This document shows positions 53,742-61,525 of a stretch of DNA of 64,000 nucleotides, in pieces. Source of the stretch: Oscillospiraceae bacterium (GTDB taxonomy: Bacteria; Bacillota; Clostridia; Oscillospirales; Ruminococcaceae); the NCBI GenBank assembly GCA_019423755.1, contig JAHZAU010000010.1, positions 5,913-69,912 on the forward strand, given 5' to 3'. Each line of letters opens with the position of its first letter. Position 1 is the stretch's first letter. The notes under the pieces were generated by a model. That model saw nothing but the letters and a program-made list of their open reading frames with translations, was not told the DNA's origin and did no database searches. The position numbers and the translations under genes are program-made.

Positions 53742-54436
53742 TGACTCCGATTTTGGAACAATCGCTGTATTTCGGCGTGCTTTTGAGCGTCGGGGGATAT
53801 TTTGTAGGCCTTTGGCTGAAAAAACGGTTTCGCCTGGCGATCTTCAATCCTCTTTTGGTAGCGGTGGTACTGGTCATGGCGGCGCTTTGTCTGCTGGACC
53901 TGGACTATAAGAAGTACGAAGAAAGCGCCCAGCTGCTCAGCTGGCTGCTGACACCGGCGACCGTTTGCCTGGCGGTACCGCTGTATCAGCAGATGCAGCT
54001 GCTGCGACGTCAGTGGAAAGCGGTAGCGGCGGGCATCACCGCCGGGGTGATTGCCGGGATACTTTCGGTGTGGGGCTTGTGCCTGCTTATGGGCTTGGAG
54101 CATGCCCACTATGTGACCTTCCTGCCCAAATCCATCACCACTGCCATCGGCATGGGGGTCTCGGAAGAATTGGGCGGTGTGGTCACCATTACGGTGGCGG
54201 CCATCGTCCTCACCGGCGTTTTGGGGAATATCCTGGCCGATGGGGTGACCCGTCTTTTCCGCATTGAGGAGCCAGTGGCCAAGGGTTTGGCTACCGGAAC
54301 AGCGGCCCACGCCATCGGTACGGCAAAAGCCCTGGAATGGGGCGAAGTGGAAGGCGCCATGAGCAGTTTGGCCATCGCCGTAGCGGGGCTGATGACCGTG
54401 GTCGCAGCGCCACTGGCTGCTAATTGGATTCAGTAA
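53741..54436 (+). CDS. lrgB: LrgB/CidB family membrane protein
   Basis: 231 residues, about seven membrane segments. FLPKSITTAIGMGVSEELGG, ANILADGV-like and ATGTAAHAIGTAKALEWGE are the hallmark motifs. Partner of LrgA in murein hydrolase control or pyruvate transport. AAGGAGGGG ahead of the ATG lies inside lrgA. A strong terminator follows. Confidence 0.93.
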   Translation: MTPILEQSLYFGVLLSVGGYFVGLWLKKRFRLAIFNPLLVAVVLVMAALCLLDLDYKKYEESAQLLSWLLTPATVCLAVPLYQQMQLLRRQWKAVAAGITAGVIAGILSVWGLCLLMGLEHAHYVTFLPKSITTAIGMGVSEELGGVVTITVAAIVLTGVLGNILADGVTRLFRIEEPVAKGLATGTAAHAIGTAKALEWGEVEGAMSSLAIAVAGLMTVVAAPLAANWIQ

Positions 54437-54484
54437 TGGGATTTGTTAAATATCCCTTCTTGATTCGCTCGTATAACGGCAAAG

Positions 54485-54530
54485 CCGGGGCGGGGTACCT
54501 CCAAGCGGTACCTCGTCCCGGTTTTTTTCT
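54485..54530 (+). terminator. Terminator after lrgAB
   Basis: CCGGGGCGGGGTACC/GGTACCTCGTCCCGG with a short loop and T7. Confidence 0.9.
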
Positions 54531-54634
54531 GCAAAAATAGGGAAGCTCTAGGCAAACGAGCGGGTTTCGTGTAAAATAGAAGAATACAAAACGCGGACGG
54601 GAAAGGTGCCCGGCTGGAGACAGGAGGTGCAGCC

Positions 54635-55069
54635 ATGTTATCCATTTGTGGTATGGCGTGCTGTGAAGAGTGCAGCAGAAAAGAGGCCTGCGGCGGCTGC
54701 CGGAAGGTGGACGGCCACCCCTTTGGCGGGACCTGCGTTGCCGCCGAGTGCATCAAGCGGGAAGGGCTGGAAGCCTTTTCCTGGATGAAAGCCGGCTTGA
54801 TCGCCGAGTTTAACGCCCTAGATGTCCCGGGGCTGGCAATCACGGAGCTGCATCTGCTCAACGGCTTCTTCGTCAATCTGGAGTACCGCCTTGCTAACGG
54901 GCAGTCGGTAAAACTGCTCAACGACAACGATGTCTACCTGGACAATCAGGTGGAGATCCCGGGCAGTGACCGCTGCTATGGACTGGCTGCCGACGGGGAG
55001 CACCTGCTGGTTTGCGAGTATGGGTGCGGCGGCGCGGACCCGGAGATCGTCGTGTACAAGCGGCGGTAA
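54635..55069 (+). CDS. DUF3795-type Cys-rich protein
   Basis: 144 residues. The first ~40 carry CGMACCEECSRKEACGGC and a further Cys pair, the zinc-finger-like signature of DUF3795. The remaining part is strand-rich, with more Cys near the C-terminus (CEYGCGG). No known function. CAGGAGGTG precedes the ATG. The rlmD copy 2 gene follows after about 90 bases. Confidence 0.75.
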   Translation: MLSICGMACCEECSRKEACGGCRKVDGHPFGGTCVAAECIKREGLEAFSWMKAGLIAEFNALDVPGLAITELHLLNGFFVNLEYRLANGQSVKLLNDNDVYLDNQVEIPGSDRCYGLAADGEHLLVCEYGCGGADPEIVVYKRR

Positions 55070-55156
55070 AGGCCGGTCCGGCGGAAAATGAGGAATGAAA
55101 TCAACAAGGAAGCGTCCGCAGGCAAAACTGCCGGCGGCGGACAACAAGGAGGAACC

Positions 55157-56767
55157 ATGGAACAGCAAGGAAAGCGCATCCCCTGCAACGGCCTGGACAA
55201 GGACGCCAGAGGGGTCATCCGGTGGAACGGAAGTATATATACAGTAGCGGGGCTGCTGCCTGGAGAGAAGGGGGAGGTCTCCTTCATCCGCCGGCGCGGT
55301 GTCACCGACACTAAGCTGCTTTCGGTGGAGGGGAGAAGCTCCCAGCGGGCGGCGGTCCGCTGTCCGGTGTTCGGCATCTGCGGCGGGTGCCAGCTGCTTC
55401 ATATGAACTATCCCGCCCAGCTGGCCTGGAAGCACCAGCAGGTGGACAATCTGCTGGGCAACTACGCCCAGGTGCGCCCGGTTTTGGGGATGGAAAAGCC
55501 CGAGGGCTACCGCAACAAGGTCCATTCCACCTTCACTATGGACCGGCGGGGCCAGATCCGCTCCGGCGTCTATGAGGAGAACAGCCACCGTGTGGTGCCG
55601 GTGGAGCGCTGCCTTATCCAGGACCCGGCGGCGGACGCCATTCTGGCGGACATCCGCAAGCTGATGCAGAGCTGCCGTATCCTGCCCTACAACGAGGACA
55701 CCGGCTACGGCCTGCTGCGCCATGTGCTCATCCGGCGGGGCTTTGCCACCGGTCAGGTGATGGTGGTGCTGGTCACCGCCAGCCACGTCTTCCCCAGCCG
55801 GAACAACTTTGTCAACGCTCTGCGCAAGAAGCACCCGGAGATCACCACCATCGTCATGAACATCAACGACCGCCGGACCAGCATGGTGCTGGGCGACCGG
55901 GAGCGGGTGCTTTACGGCAAGGGATACATCGAAGATACCCTTTGCGGCTATACTTTCCGTATATCTCCGAAGTCTTTCTACCAGGTGAACCCGGTGCAGA
56001 CCCAGGTCCTTTACAATAAGGCCCTGGAACTGGCCAAACTGACCGGGAAGGAGCGAGTATTGGACGCCTACTGCGGCATCGGGACCATCTCGTTGGTGGC
56101 GTCCCGGCAGGCCGGGGAGGTCATCGGCGTGGAGCTGAACCGCGACGCGGTGCGGGATGCCATTGCCAACGCCAAGCGCAACGGCGTCCGCAATGTGACC
56201 TTCCTCTGCGGCGACGCCGGGGAATACCTGGACCAGCTGGTGCAGGAAGGAGAGCGTATGGATGTGGTCATTATGGACCCGCCCCGCAGCGGCAGCGACG
56301 AGATCTTCCTTTCCAGCCTCTGCCGTATGGCCCCCCAGAAGGTGGTGTACATCTCCTGCAATCCCGAAACCCAGGCCCGGGACCTGGAATACCTTTGCAA
56401 GCGCGGCTACCGGGTGGAGGAGATCCAGCCGGTGGATATGTTCCCGCAGACCTTGCACGTGGAGACGGTTGTTCTCTTAGGTAGGGAATTAGAGAAAAGC
56501 CGCGAACATGTCTACTTGGACTATGAGCCTTCAAAAGAAATTGATCTGCCCGGCGGTGCGACCTATGAGCAGATCAAGGCGTATGTGCTGGAGCATACCG
56601 GCTTGAAAGTCAGCCACCTCTATATCGCCCAGGTCAAACAAAAGCATAGTATCATCGAGCGGGAGTGTTACAACAAGCCCAAATCAGAGGATACCAAACA
56701 GCCGCAATGCCCGCCGGAAAAGGAAGCGGCGATTGAGGCAGCACTGAAGCATTTCAAAATGATCTGA
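55157..56767 (+). CDS. RlmD/RlmCD copy 2, with a C-terminal segment apparently supplied by the mobile element
   Basis: 536 residues. TRAM-like start, cluster cysteines CPVFGICGGCQ, motif I DAYCGIGTISL, DPPRSGS, and catalytic SCNPETQARD. The normal RlmD end is reached at about residue 440 (MFPQTLHVETVVLL). The last ~95 residues are an extra domain (YEQIKAYVLEHTGLKVSHLY, then PQCPPEKEAAIEAAL, ending HFKMI) with lower GC than the gene body. The 3' end of rlmD/rumA is a known target of integrating elements, and this tail looks like coding sequence carried in by the element so the gene stays functional. ATG 55157 follows AAGGAGG. Confidence 0.85.
   Translation: MEQQGKRIPCNGLDKDARGVIRWNGSIYTVAGLLPGEKGEVSFIRRRGVTDTKLLSVEGRSSQRAAVRCPVFGICGGCQLLHMNYPAQLAWKHQQVDNLLGNYAQVRPVLGMEKPEGYRNKVHSTFTMDRRGQIRSGVYEENSHRVVPVERCLIQDPAADAILADIRKLMQSCRILPYNEDTGYGLLRHVLIRRGFATGQVMVVLVTASHVFPSRNNFVNALRKKHPEITTIVMNINDRRTSMVLGDRERVLYGKGYIEDTLCGYTFRISPKSFYQVNPVQTQVLYNKALELAKLTGKERVLDAYCGIGTISLVASRQAGEVIGVELNRDAVRDAIANAKRNGVRNVTFLCGDAGEYLDQLVQEGERMDVVIMDPPRSGSDEIFLSSLCRMAPQKVVYISCNPETQARDLEYLCKRGYRVEEIQPVDMFPQTLHVETVVLLGRELEKSREHVYLDYEPSKEIDLPGGATYEQIKAYVLEHTGLKVSHLYIAQVKQKHSIIERECYNKPKSEDTKQPQCPPEKEAAIEAALKHFKMI
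56455..56490 (+). mobile_element. Probable left attachment site (attL) inside rlmD copy 2
   Basis: Composition and codon use change right after the conserved HVETVVLL codons (56458-56481). The crossover cannot be fixed to the base without the right end, which is outside the window. Confidence 0.5.
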
Positions 56768-56822
56768 TTGCTCTTAGATTCTGAGCCGGAGGCAGAGCCA
56801 GCCACCGCAAAGCGGCTTGCAC

Positions 56823-56851
56823 TTGGCGGGTTCTGGCGGCGGTGCTATACT
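56823..56851 (+). promoter_or_regulatory. Promoter reading into the gene-free origin region
   Basis: TTGGCG at 56823-56828, 17-base spacer ending TGC, TATACT at 56846-56851. The next gene starts only 600 bases away. Confidence 0.65.
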
Positions 56852-56857
56852 GGTGAA

Positions 56858-57101
56858 TACGACGGTGAGGTTCTTTGAAGGATTGCTCCTGAGTTCCTCA
56901 CCGTCGGCCGTTTATGGGCAGTGCCGCCGACAGGTTCAGTCAAGTGTGGCGGTCAAATTTTGCTCAGATTGCAAATAAGGCGCCTAAAGGCACAGATACA
57001 CGAGAAACGAAGAAAAATTGCACAGCGTAAACGACAGGCGCACATTTCGCTATATTCTAAGACGAGCCGCAACTGCACTATGTAGCTGCGGTTCGTCTTT
57101 T
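56858..57101 (+). ncRNA. Candidate structured RNA or rep leader
   Basis: A transcript from the promoter above would start with the stem CGACGGTGAGG/CCTCACCGTCG (56860-56870 with 56896-56906) and could end at a 16-bp, slightly imperfect stem AAGACGAGCCGCAACT/AGCTGCGGTTCGTCTT (57059-57074 with 57084-57099) followed by TTTT. No open frame with a ribosome binding site was seen in it. It may be a replication-control RNA or a leader with an attenuator. Confidence 0.4.
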
Positions 57102-57180
57102 ACTTCTGCCTGTATTCGGGCGGGCGGCAGCCCGTCCCCATTCCGTCCAAACACACTGTTTTTGCACCAGCGTTTCTTTT

Positions 57181-57443
57181 TACACCCTTTTAGACTATGG
57201 AGTGTAAAGGGTGTAAACGGTGTAAAATTTTTCGTCAAGTGCCGAGAACCCTTGAAAATAGGGGGCCATCCCACAGTGGGCTTGTGTGGGATGGCCCAGA
57301 ACGCAACGGTGTAAACGGTGTGAAAAAACGCTTCCTACAAGCAAATTCACACCGTTTTAGCAATAGCATACACAACAGAAACAGTGTGAACATGTTGACT
57401 TCACACCGTTTCTACGTTACAATTCAAGAAGAAACGGTGTGAA
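57181..57443. repeat. Iteron array and hairpin: putative replication origin
   Basis: Three tandem 9-mers AGTGTAAAG, GGTGTAAAC, GGTGTAAAA fill 57201-57227; two more (GGTGTAAAC, GGTGTGAAA) lie at 57308-57325. Inverted copies TTCACACC are at 57346 and 57400, and further direct copies at 57383 and 57436. TTCACACCGTTTC (57400-57412) and GAAACGGTGTGAA (57431-57443) form a perfect 13-bp inverted repeat just before rep. In the middle, 57263-57297 is a perfect 13-bp hairpin GGGCCATCCCACA/TGTGGGATGGCCC with a 9-base loop, a good place for Rep nicking. Confidence 0.75.
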
Positions 57444-57456
57444 TCGAGGTGGGCAT

Positions 57457-59415
57457 ATGGCATACAAAACGAAAAACAGTGTCAAGGGTGAACGCAAGCT
57501 CGGCTTGCAGGCCGTAAAGGAAATGGAAGCCGCTCCGGGATACGATCCCCAGGCTACGTTAGCTCTGGCACAGGCAAATTTAGATGCTTTTGGCAAGCTG
57601 GATGATCTGGATGATGCGTCATTTATCGCCTGCATGAATGATATGCGGGCAAATCACCCGGATATCTATCCTGTGTTCTGGTGGTGGCGGAAAGCCGAAG
57701 AACAGGCTGGACGCCGCCAGGAAGAAGATGGTGAAGGGACTGAATCCAGATATAAATTTTTCATGGTGACGCAGTTTCTGCTCGACCCTTTCGCTGTCGA
57801 ATGGGAAGATGACAGGCAAACGCTGAAACCCGGCGTGGCCCCTTGGATTGATACGCCTCAGATTGAAGCCGGTCTTGACCACAAGAGCATCAAGCGTTGG
57901 TGTTGGATTTGGCATGATCGTGATATTTACACCGAAGAGGATGAAATCGCTGACCGAACCGGGCTAATCAAAGCAGGCGACCGAAAGTTCAAACACGCGC
58001 ACATTGTGCTTGAAGTTCCTGGCAAAGTGCCGGTTTCGACTATCGCTCGCTGGTTCAATGTACCGCCGCAGCAGGTGACGATCCTGCGCGGACGCGGGGC
58101 TTTTCTCGATGGTTCCGAATACCTCGTGCATGAAAGCCCTCGTGCGGTCGAACAACACAAGACACACTACGATGACGATGAGGTTCATACTTCACCGGGT
58201 TTTGATTTCCGCAAAGAGCTGACCGATTTGCAGGCGCATAGAGCCAAATTCGGCAAGAGGTCAGGAGAAATGACGCCAGCGGATACCATGCGGATGCACG
58301 TCATGCTGGATGGCTGGACAATGAAACAGTGCCGCGAGGATGACCCGCTTACATTTGCAAAGATCCGGTCTACATTGCCTCCGCTTCGACTTGACTATCT
58401 GATGGATGCCCCACCCTGCCCTTTCAGGCTCAACATTTATGTGGATGGTCCTGGAGGTATCGGCAAATCAGCTTTTTGTGAATACATTGCACAGGCGATG
58501 TTCCAATCGGTTGATGATCCCTATTTTTGCATCGGCAACGATGAGCGTGTAACTTTTGATGGCTATGACGGCCAGCCTGCTATTATCTGGGATGATATGC
58601 GCGTGACTGATTTTATCCATCAATTTGGTTCGAACGGCGCTTATAGACTGCTCGATCCACACCCCCGAAAGATTGCGGAACAGGCAAAACATAGTCGGGT
58701 AATTCTGAACAACGCCTTGAATATTATCAACGGTGTTCAGCCCTATGAAGAGTTTATCGCTGGACTGGCGGGGACATACACAGATAAGTTTGGTACGCAC
58801 CATGAGGCCGAAGATGAAAATCAGGCATGGCGCAGATTCCCCATGATTCTGTGTGTCCGCGAAAATGATTTTGATGTTCTCATTAACCAAGGGTTCGTCA
58901 ATAACGATTTGAGTTCTATCAAAACCATGAGCATTTATTCTCATGTGCGCGGGAGTATGCAAGCCGTCATGCAGCGGCTGGATGGGGCAGCGAAGCAAAA
59001 AGCTCTGGCACAATTTGGTGCGCCAGTACAGACAGCGGCCAAAATGATCGAAGCTAAACACGATGATAAAATTTCCGATCCCGATCAGATTCCGCCGGAA
59101 CTGATGCCAGTGGCAGAATCAGTTGAAGAGCGTTTCCAGCGCGAGTGTGCCGAATACGAGGAGCGGCGCTTCAATACGCTGGTATCATTCGGCCATTGGT
59201 TCTGGGATTCCCCCGCCGGTGGCTGGGCGGAATACACTAAAATGTATCCTGCTGCCAAAGTTCGTCCGCAAGAAGAATATGAATTTTTGCAAAACCTGCA
59301 ATGGCCGACGATCCGCGATGCAATCAACCGATATGTAGACGGCGAACTGGTGGCAACCTACACAGAGCAGATTATTCGGGATACAATCGAAATGGTGTGG
59401 GCCGGACAGTTATAA
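57457..59415 (+). CDS. rep: Replication initiator with Rep_2-like HUH and SF3-helicase-like domains
   Basis: 652 residues. The HUH part shows FFMVTQF (motif I, about residue 101), KHAHIVL (motif II, His pair at about 180 and 182) and SEYLVH (motif III, candidate nicking Tyr at about 222), as in pMV158-type Rep_2 proteins. The second half has Walker A GPGGIGKS at about 331-338 and Walker B AIIWDDM at about 375-381, as in small SF3 helicases. Such Reps nick one strand and unwind DNA for rolling-circle replication. ATG 57457 follows GAGGTGGG; GTG 57439 is an alternative inside the inverted repeat. It is directly preceded by the iteron origin. Confidence 0.82.
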   Translation: MAYKTKNSVKGERKLGLQAVKEMEAAPGYDPQATLALAQANLDAFGKLDDLDDASFIACMNDMRANHPDIYPVFWWWRKAEEQAGRRQEEDGEGTESRYKFFMVTQFLLDPFAVEWEDDRQTLKPGVAPWIDTPQIEAGLDHKSIKRWCWIWHDRDIYTEEDEIADRTGLIKAGDRKFKHAHIVLEVPGKVPVSTIARWFNVPPQQVTILRGRGAFLDGSEYLVHESPRAVEQHKTHYDDDEVHTSPGFDFRKELTDLQAHRAKFGKRSGEMTPADTMRMHVMLDGWTMKQCREDDPLTFAKIRSTLPPLRLDYLMDAPPCPFRLNIYVDGPGGIGKSAFCEYIAQAMFQSVDDPYFCIGNDERVTFDGYDGQPAIIWDDMRVTDFIHQFGSNGAYRLLDPHPRKIAEQAKHSRVILNNALNIINGVQPYEEFIAGLAGTYTDKFGTHHEAEDENQAWRRFPMILCVRENDFDVLINQGFVNNDLSSIKTMSIYSHVRGSMQAVMQRLDGAAKQKALAQFGAPVQTAAKMIEAKHDDKISDPDQIPPELMPVAESVEERFQRECAEYEERRFNTLVSFGHWFWDSPAGGWAEYTKMYPAAKVRPQEEYEFLQNLQWPTIRDAINRYVDGELVATYTEQIIRDTIEMVWAGQL

Positions 59416-59423
59416 TTGACTAC

Positions 59424-59451
59424 TTGCGTTCTGCATGATTTACGGTAAACT
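59424..59451 (+). promoter_or_regulatory. Promoter of the small coiled-coil gene
   Basis: TTGCGT at 59424-59429, 16-base spacer, TAAACT at 59446-59451. The -35 context CTTGCGTTCTG is repeated at the mob promoter (59840). Confidence 0.55.
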
Positions 59452-59475
59452 GAAATCAGAAGTGAGGTGATTCAA

Positions 59476-59793
59476 ATGGCCAAATCAAGCGCCGACTTGA
59501 AAAAGGAAGCGGCCACTCTGCGGGCAAAACTTGCCGCAGTTCAAAAAGAGGCCCGCAAGATGAAGAGACTGGAAGATCAGCAAGCCGCCGAAGAACAGCG
59601 CCAGCGTGATATACAGTTTGCTCTTGAGTTCGTGGAGATGGCAAAGGAGATGTATTTTCGGGATGGCAATCGAAGCTATTTTGATTACATCTCTGAGAAG
59701 ATGGCTGAAAAGCAAGCTGCCGCACAACCTGCAACTGATTTAACAGAACAGCAGCCCGTGAATCAATCTGCGGGCTATGCACAGCAGATTTGA
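59476..59793 (+). CDS. Small coiled-coil protein of the element, unknown
   Basis: 105 residues, highly charged and helical, with a likely coiled coil at about 5-45 (ADLKKEAATLRAKLAAVQKE) and a Gln/Pro/Ala-rich tail. It may be an accessory to Rep or Mob, judged only by position between them. ATG 59476 follows GAGGTG. It has its own promoter and terminator. Confidence 0.65.
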   Translation: MAKSSADLKKEAATLRAKLAAVQKEARKMKRLEDQQAAEEQRQRDIQFALEFVEMAKEMYFRDGNRSYFDYISEKMAEKQAAAQPATDLTEQQPVNQSAGYAQQI

Positions 59794-59796
59794 CCT

Positions 59797-59833
59797 AAAC
59801 CCCGTTGGGAAGAACCCGACGGGGTTTATAATT
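59797..59833 (+). terminator. Terminator after the small coiled-coil gene
   Basis: AAACCCCGT/ACGGGGTTT stem, then ATAATTT. Confidence 0.65.
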
Positions 59834-59840
59834 TAGGGGC

Positions 59841-59868
59841 TTGCGTTCTGAACATTTTGTGGTATGTT
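59841..59868 (+). promoter_or_regulatory. Promoter of the mob region
   Basis: TTGCGT at 59841-59846, 16-base spacer, TATGTT at 59863-59868. Downstream lie GGAAAC/GTTTCC (59898-59912) and GGGTTTG/CAAACCC (59942-59959) dyads, possible transfer-origin or operator structures. Confidence 0.5.
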
Positions 59869-59939
59869 GCAGGTAAAGGAAGGTTTGCCGCCCGGCTGGA
59901 AACGTAGTTTCCAAAGAGGGAGCTGACGGCAGGAGGACG

Positions 59940-60041
59940 ATGGGTTTGTTTACAAACCCTGAGGACATTCATACTGGGTTTGTAAACGACCCCGCGGCAG
60001 GAGGTGAAGCGATATGGGTTGGAAATGTGCGCCGCAAGTGA
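59940..60041 (+). CDS. Putative 33-residue peptide overlapping the mob start
   Basis: ATG 59940 follows a textbook GGCAGGAGG and runs to TGA 60039-60041, beginning MGLFTNPEDIHTGFVNDPAA. It overlaps the mob start in another frame by 28 bases, so it could couple translation of mob. Too short for family assignment. Confidence 0.45.
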   Translation: MGLFTNPEDIHTGFVNDPAAGGEAIWVGNVRRK

Positions 60042-61417
60042 TGGGCTTGGTGAGAGGTGAACCGAAGCAAGGGCAGAAACATCGTGCGAACATTCGGAAG
60101 ATTGCGATGGAAGCCGGATACGAGCGAGCATCGAAATCGGATACACTGGATAAGAGCCGGTCGAGTAAAAACCATTATGACGGATACCGCAGCGGCTCAC
60201 AATTCGCCGCTGTTATGGAACAGGAAGCCTCTAAGTATCGTGTCAAAGTGAATGGAAAAACTAAAGATAAAAAGCCGGTCGTGCGTGAAAAAGGTCTGCC
60301 GCATAATGCTGTGATCGGCTGGGCAGTGATTTATAATCCGCCCGCCGAAGTTTGTGCAACATGGACGAACGACGATTATCAAAAATTTTACGCAGACTGT
60401 CGGGAGTGCATGGCTAAGATTGAGCCGCGATTGTTTCGCAGTGAAAATATCCGAATGTCTGCCGAGCACTTTGATGAAGGTATTCCACCAGATGAAAATT
60501 CAGGTGTGATTGACCGTCATTTGCATGACCTCGGAGTATCGAAAGATGCAGACGGACGCTATTGCGGAAATCTTATAGATGCAAAGCTCCTGATTAAAAT
60601 CAATGAGCGTTTTCCCGCTCTGATGCGTGAGTGCGGGTGGGATATGGATGACCTTGACCGCACAGACTTTGAACGGGCCAAGACCGACAAAGAATACGCC
60701 AGCGAGCGAAACGCAAAACGTCGGCAATCCGGTCTTTCTGTTAATAAACACCTGGGTAATAAAGCTCGTGAGATGGCTGAGGATGCCGCAGAGCTTGTTG
60801 AGCAGGCAGAAGCATTGAAAGCACAGATGGAAGCCGCTGCCGCTGCACGTCAACAGCAACTGGATTTGACCGCACAGCAGCAGGAAACCACACGCAAAGA
60901 GCAGGAAGCACTCACCCAACAGCAGGAAGATACACAGAAAAAGCTGGATGGTCGAGATAAGGGGCAGCGCCGCTTGCTGAAATTCATTTACAATTTATAT
61001 CAAAATCTTAGCGGCGAGCGTGCTGCATTCCGCACATATTCTGAGGGTGTTGAGATGTTCAAGACCGCCATGGATTCGTTTGTAGAACGCACGACGACAG
61101 AGGCGCGAACGAAAGCACAGGAAGAAGCAGCTGCTGCATTTCAAAAGAAAGAAGATGCGCTGGAAGCCCAGAAATCAGTTTTGGATGAATTGGAGCAGCT
61201 TAGAGATAAGCTACAATCGTCCACAGATACGGACACCAGTAGAAAACACTTTATGGAAGCTCATATGTTTAGAGATGGCCGCACGCTGGAAGATGCCTAT
61301 CAAGCATCCATCCGGCAGAAGCAAGAACATGACACCGCATTCATGAATCGTGCATCCGAGCTGACTGATGAATATGACCGGTTGCGTCAAGGTGTGGAGC
61401 AGCAAGAAAAGCAATAA
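60014..61417 (+). CDS. Mob/Pre-like mobilization protein, divergent
   Basis: 467 residues. The first ~240 resemble Mob_Pre (MobV) relaxases in layout: an N-terminal region with SSKNHYDGY, then AEHFDEGIPPDENSGV and DRHLHDLGV around the site where MobV has the HxDExxPHxH metal motif, followed by GRYCGNLIDAK. The motif is stretched, so activity is uncertain. The last ~230 residues are a long coiled coil rich in Gln, Glu and Ala, also typical of Mob proteins. ATG 60014 follows CAGGAGGTG. Confidence 0.6.
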   Translation: MGWKCAPQVMGLVRGEPKQGQKHRANIRKIAMEAGYERASKSDTLDKSRSSKNHYDGYRSGSQFAAVMEQEASKYRVKVNGKTKDKKPVVREKGLPHNAVIGWAVIYNPPAEVCATWTNDDYQKFYADCRECMAKIEPRLFRSENIRMSAEHFDEGIPPDENSGVIDRHLHDLGVSKDADGRYCGNLIDAKLLIKINERFPALMRECGWDMDDLDRTDFERAKTDKEYASERNAKRRQSGLSVNKHLGNKAREMAEDAAELVEQAEALKAQMEAAAAARQQQLDLTAQQQETTRKEQEALTQQQEDTQKKLDGRDKGQRRLLKFIYNLYQNLSGERAAFRTYSEGVEMFKTAMDSFVERTTTEARTKAQEEAAAAFQKKEDALEAQKSVLDELEQLRDKLQSSTDTDTSRKHFMEAHMFRDGRTLEDAYQASIRQKQEHDTAFMNRASELTDEYDRLRQGVEQQEKQ

Positions 61418-61421
61418 TATT

Positions 61422-61456
61422 TGGCACCTTTTCGGAGGTGCCAGATTGCTTTTTGG
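61422..61456 (+). terminator. Terminator after the mob gene
   Basis: TGGCACCT/AGGTGCCA stem with a 6-base loop; the T-run follows after a short gap. Confidence 0.6.
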
Positions 61457-61474
61457 GCCATTTTATGATACACT
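61446..61474 (+). promoter_or_regulatory. Promoter of the RHH-methyltransferase-nuclease operon
   Basis: TTGCTT at 61446-61451, 17-base spacer, TACACT at 61469-61474. Confidence 0.65.
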
Positions 61475-61525
61475 ATTACACAAGTACACGATAACACAAA
61501 ATCGCGTGTTGAGAGGAAAATCAAA

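Noticed and set aside
57201..57443. Iteron region as a CRISPR array
   Set aside because: Units are 9 bases, partly tandem and in both orientations, with no spacers of uniform length; they fit iterons.
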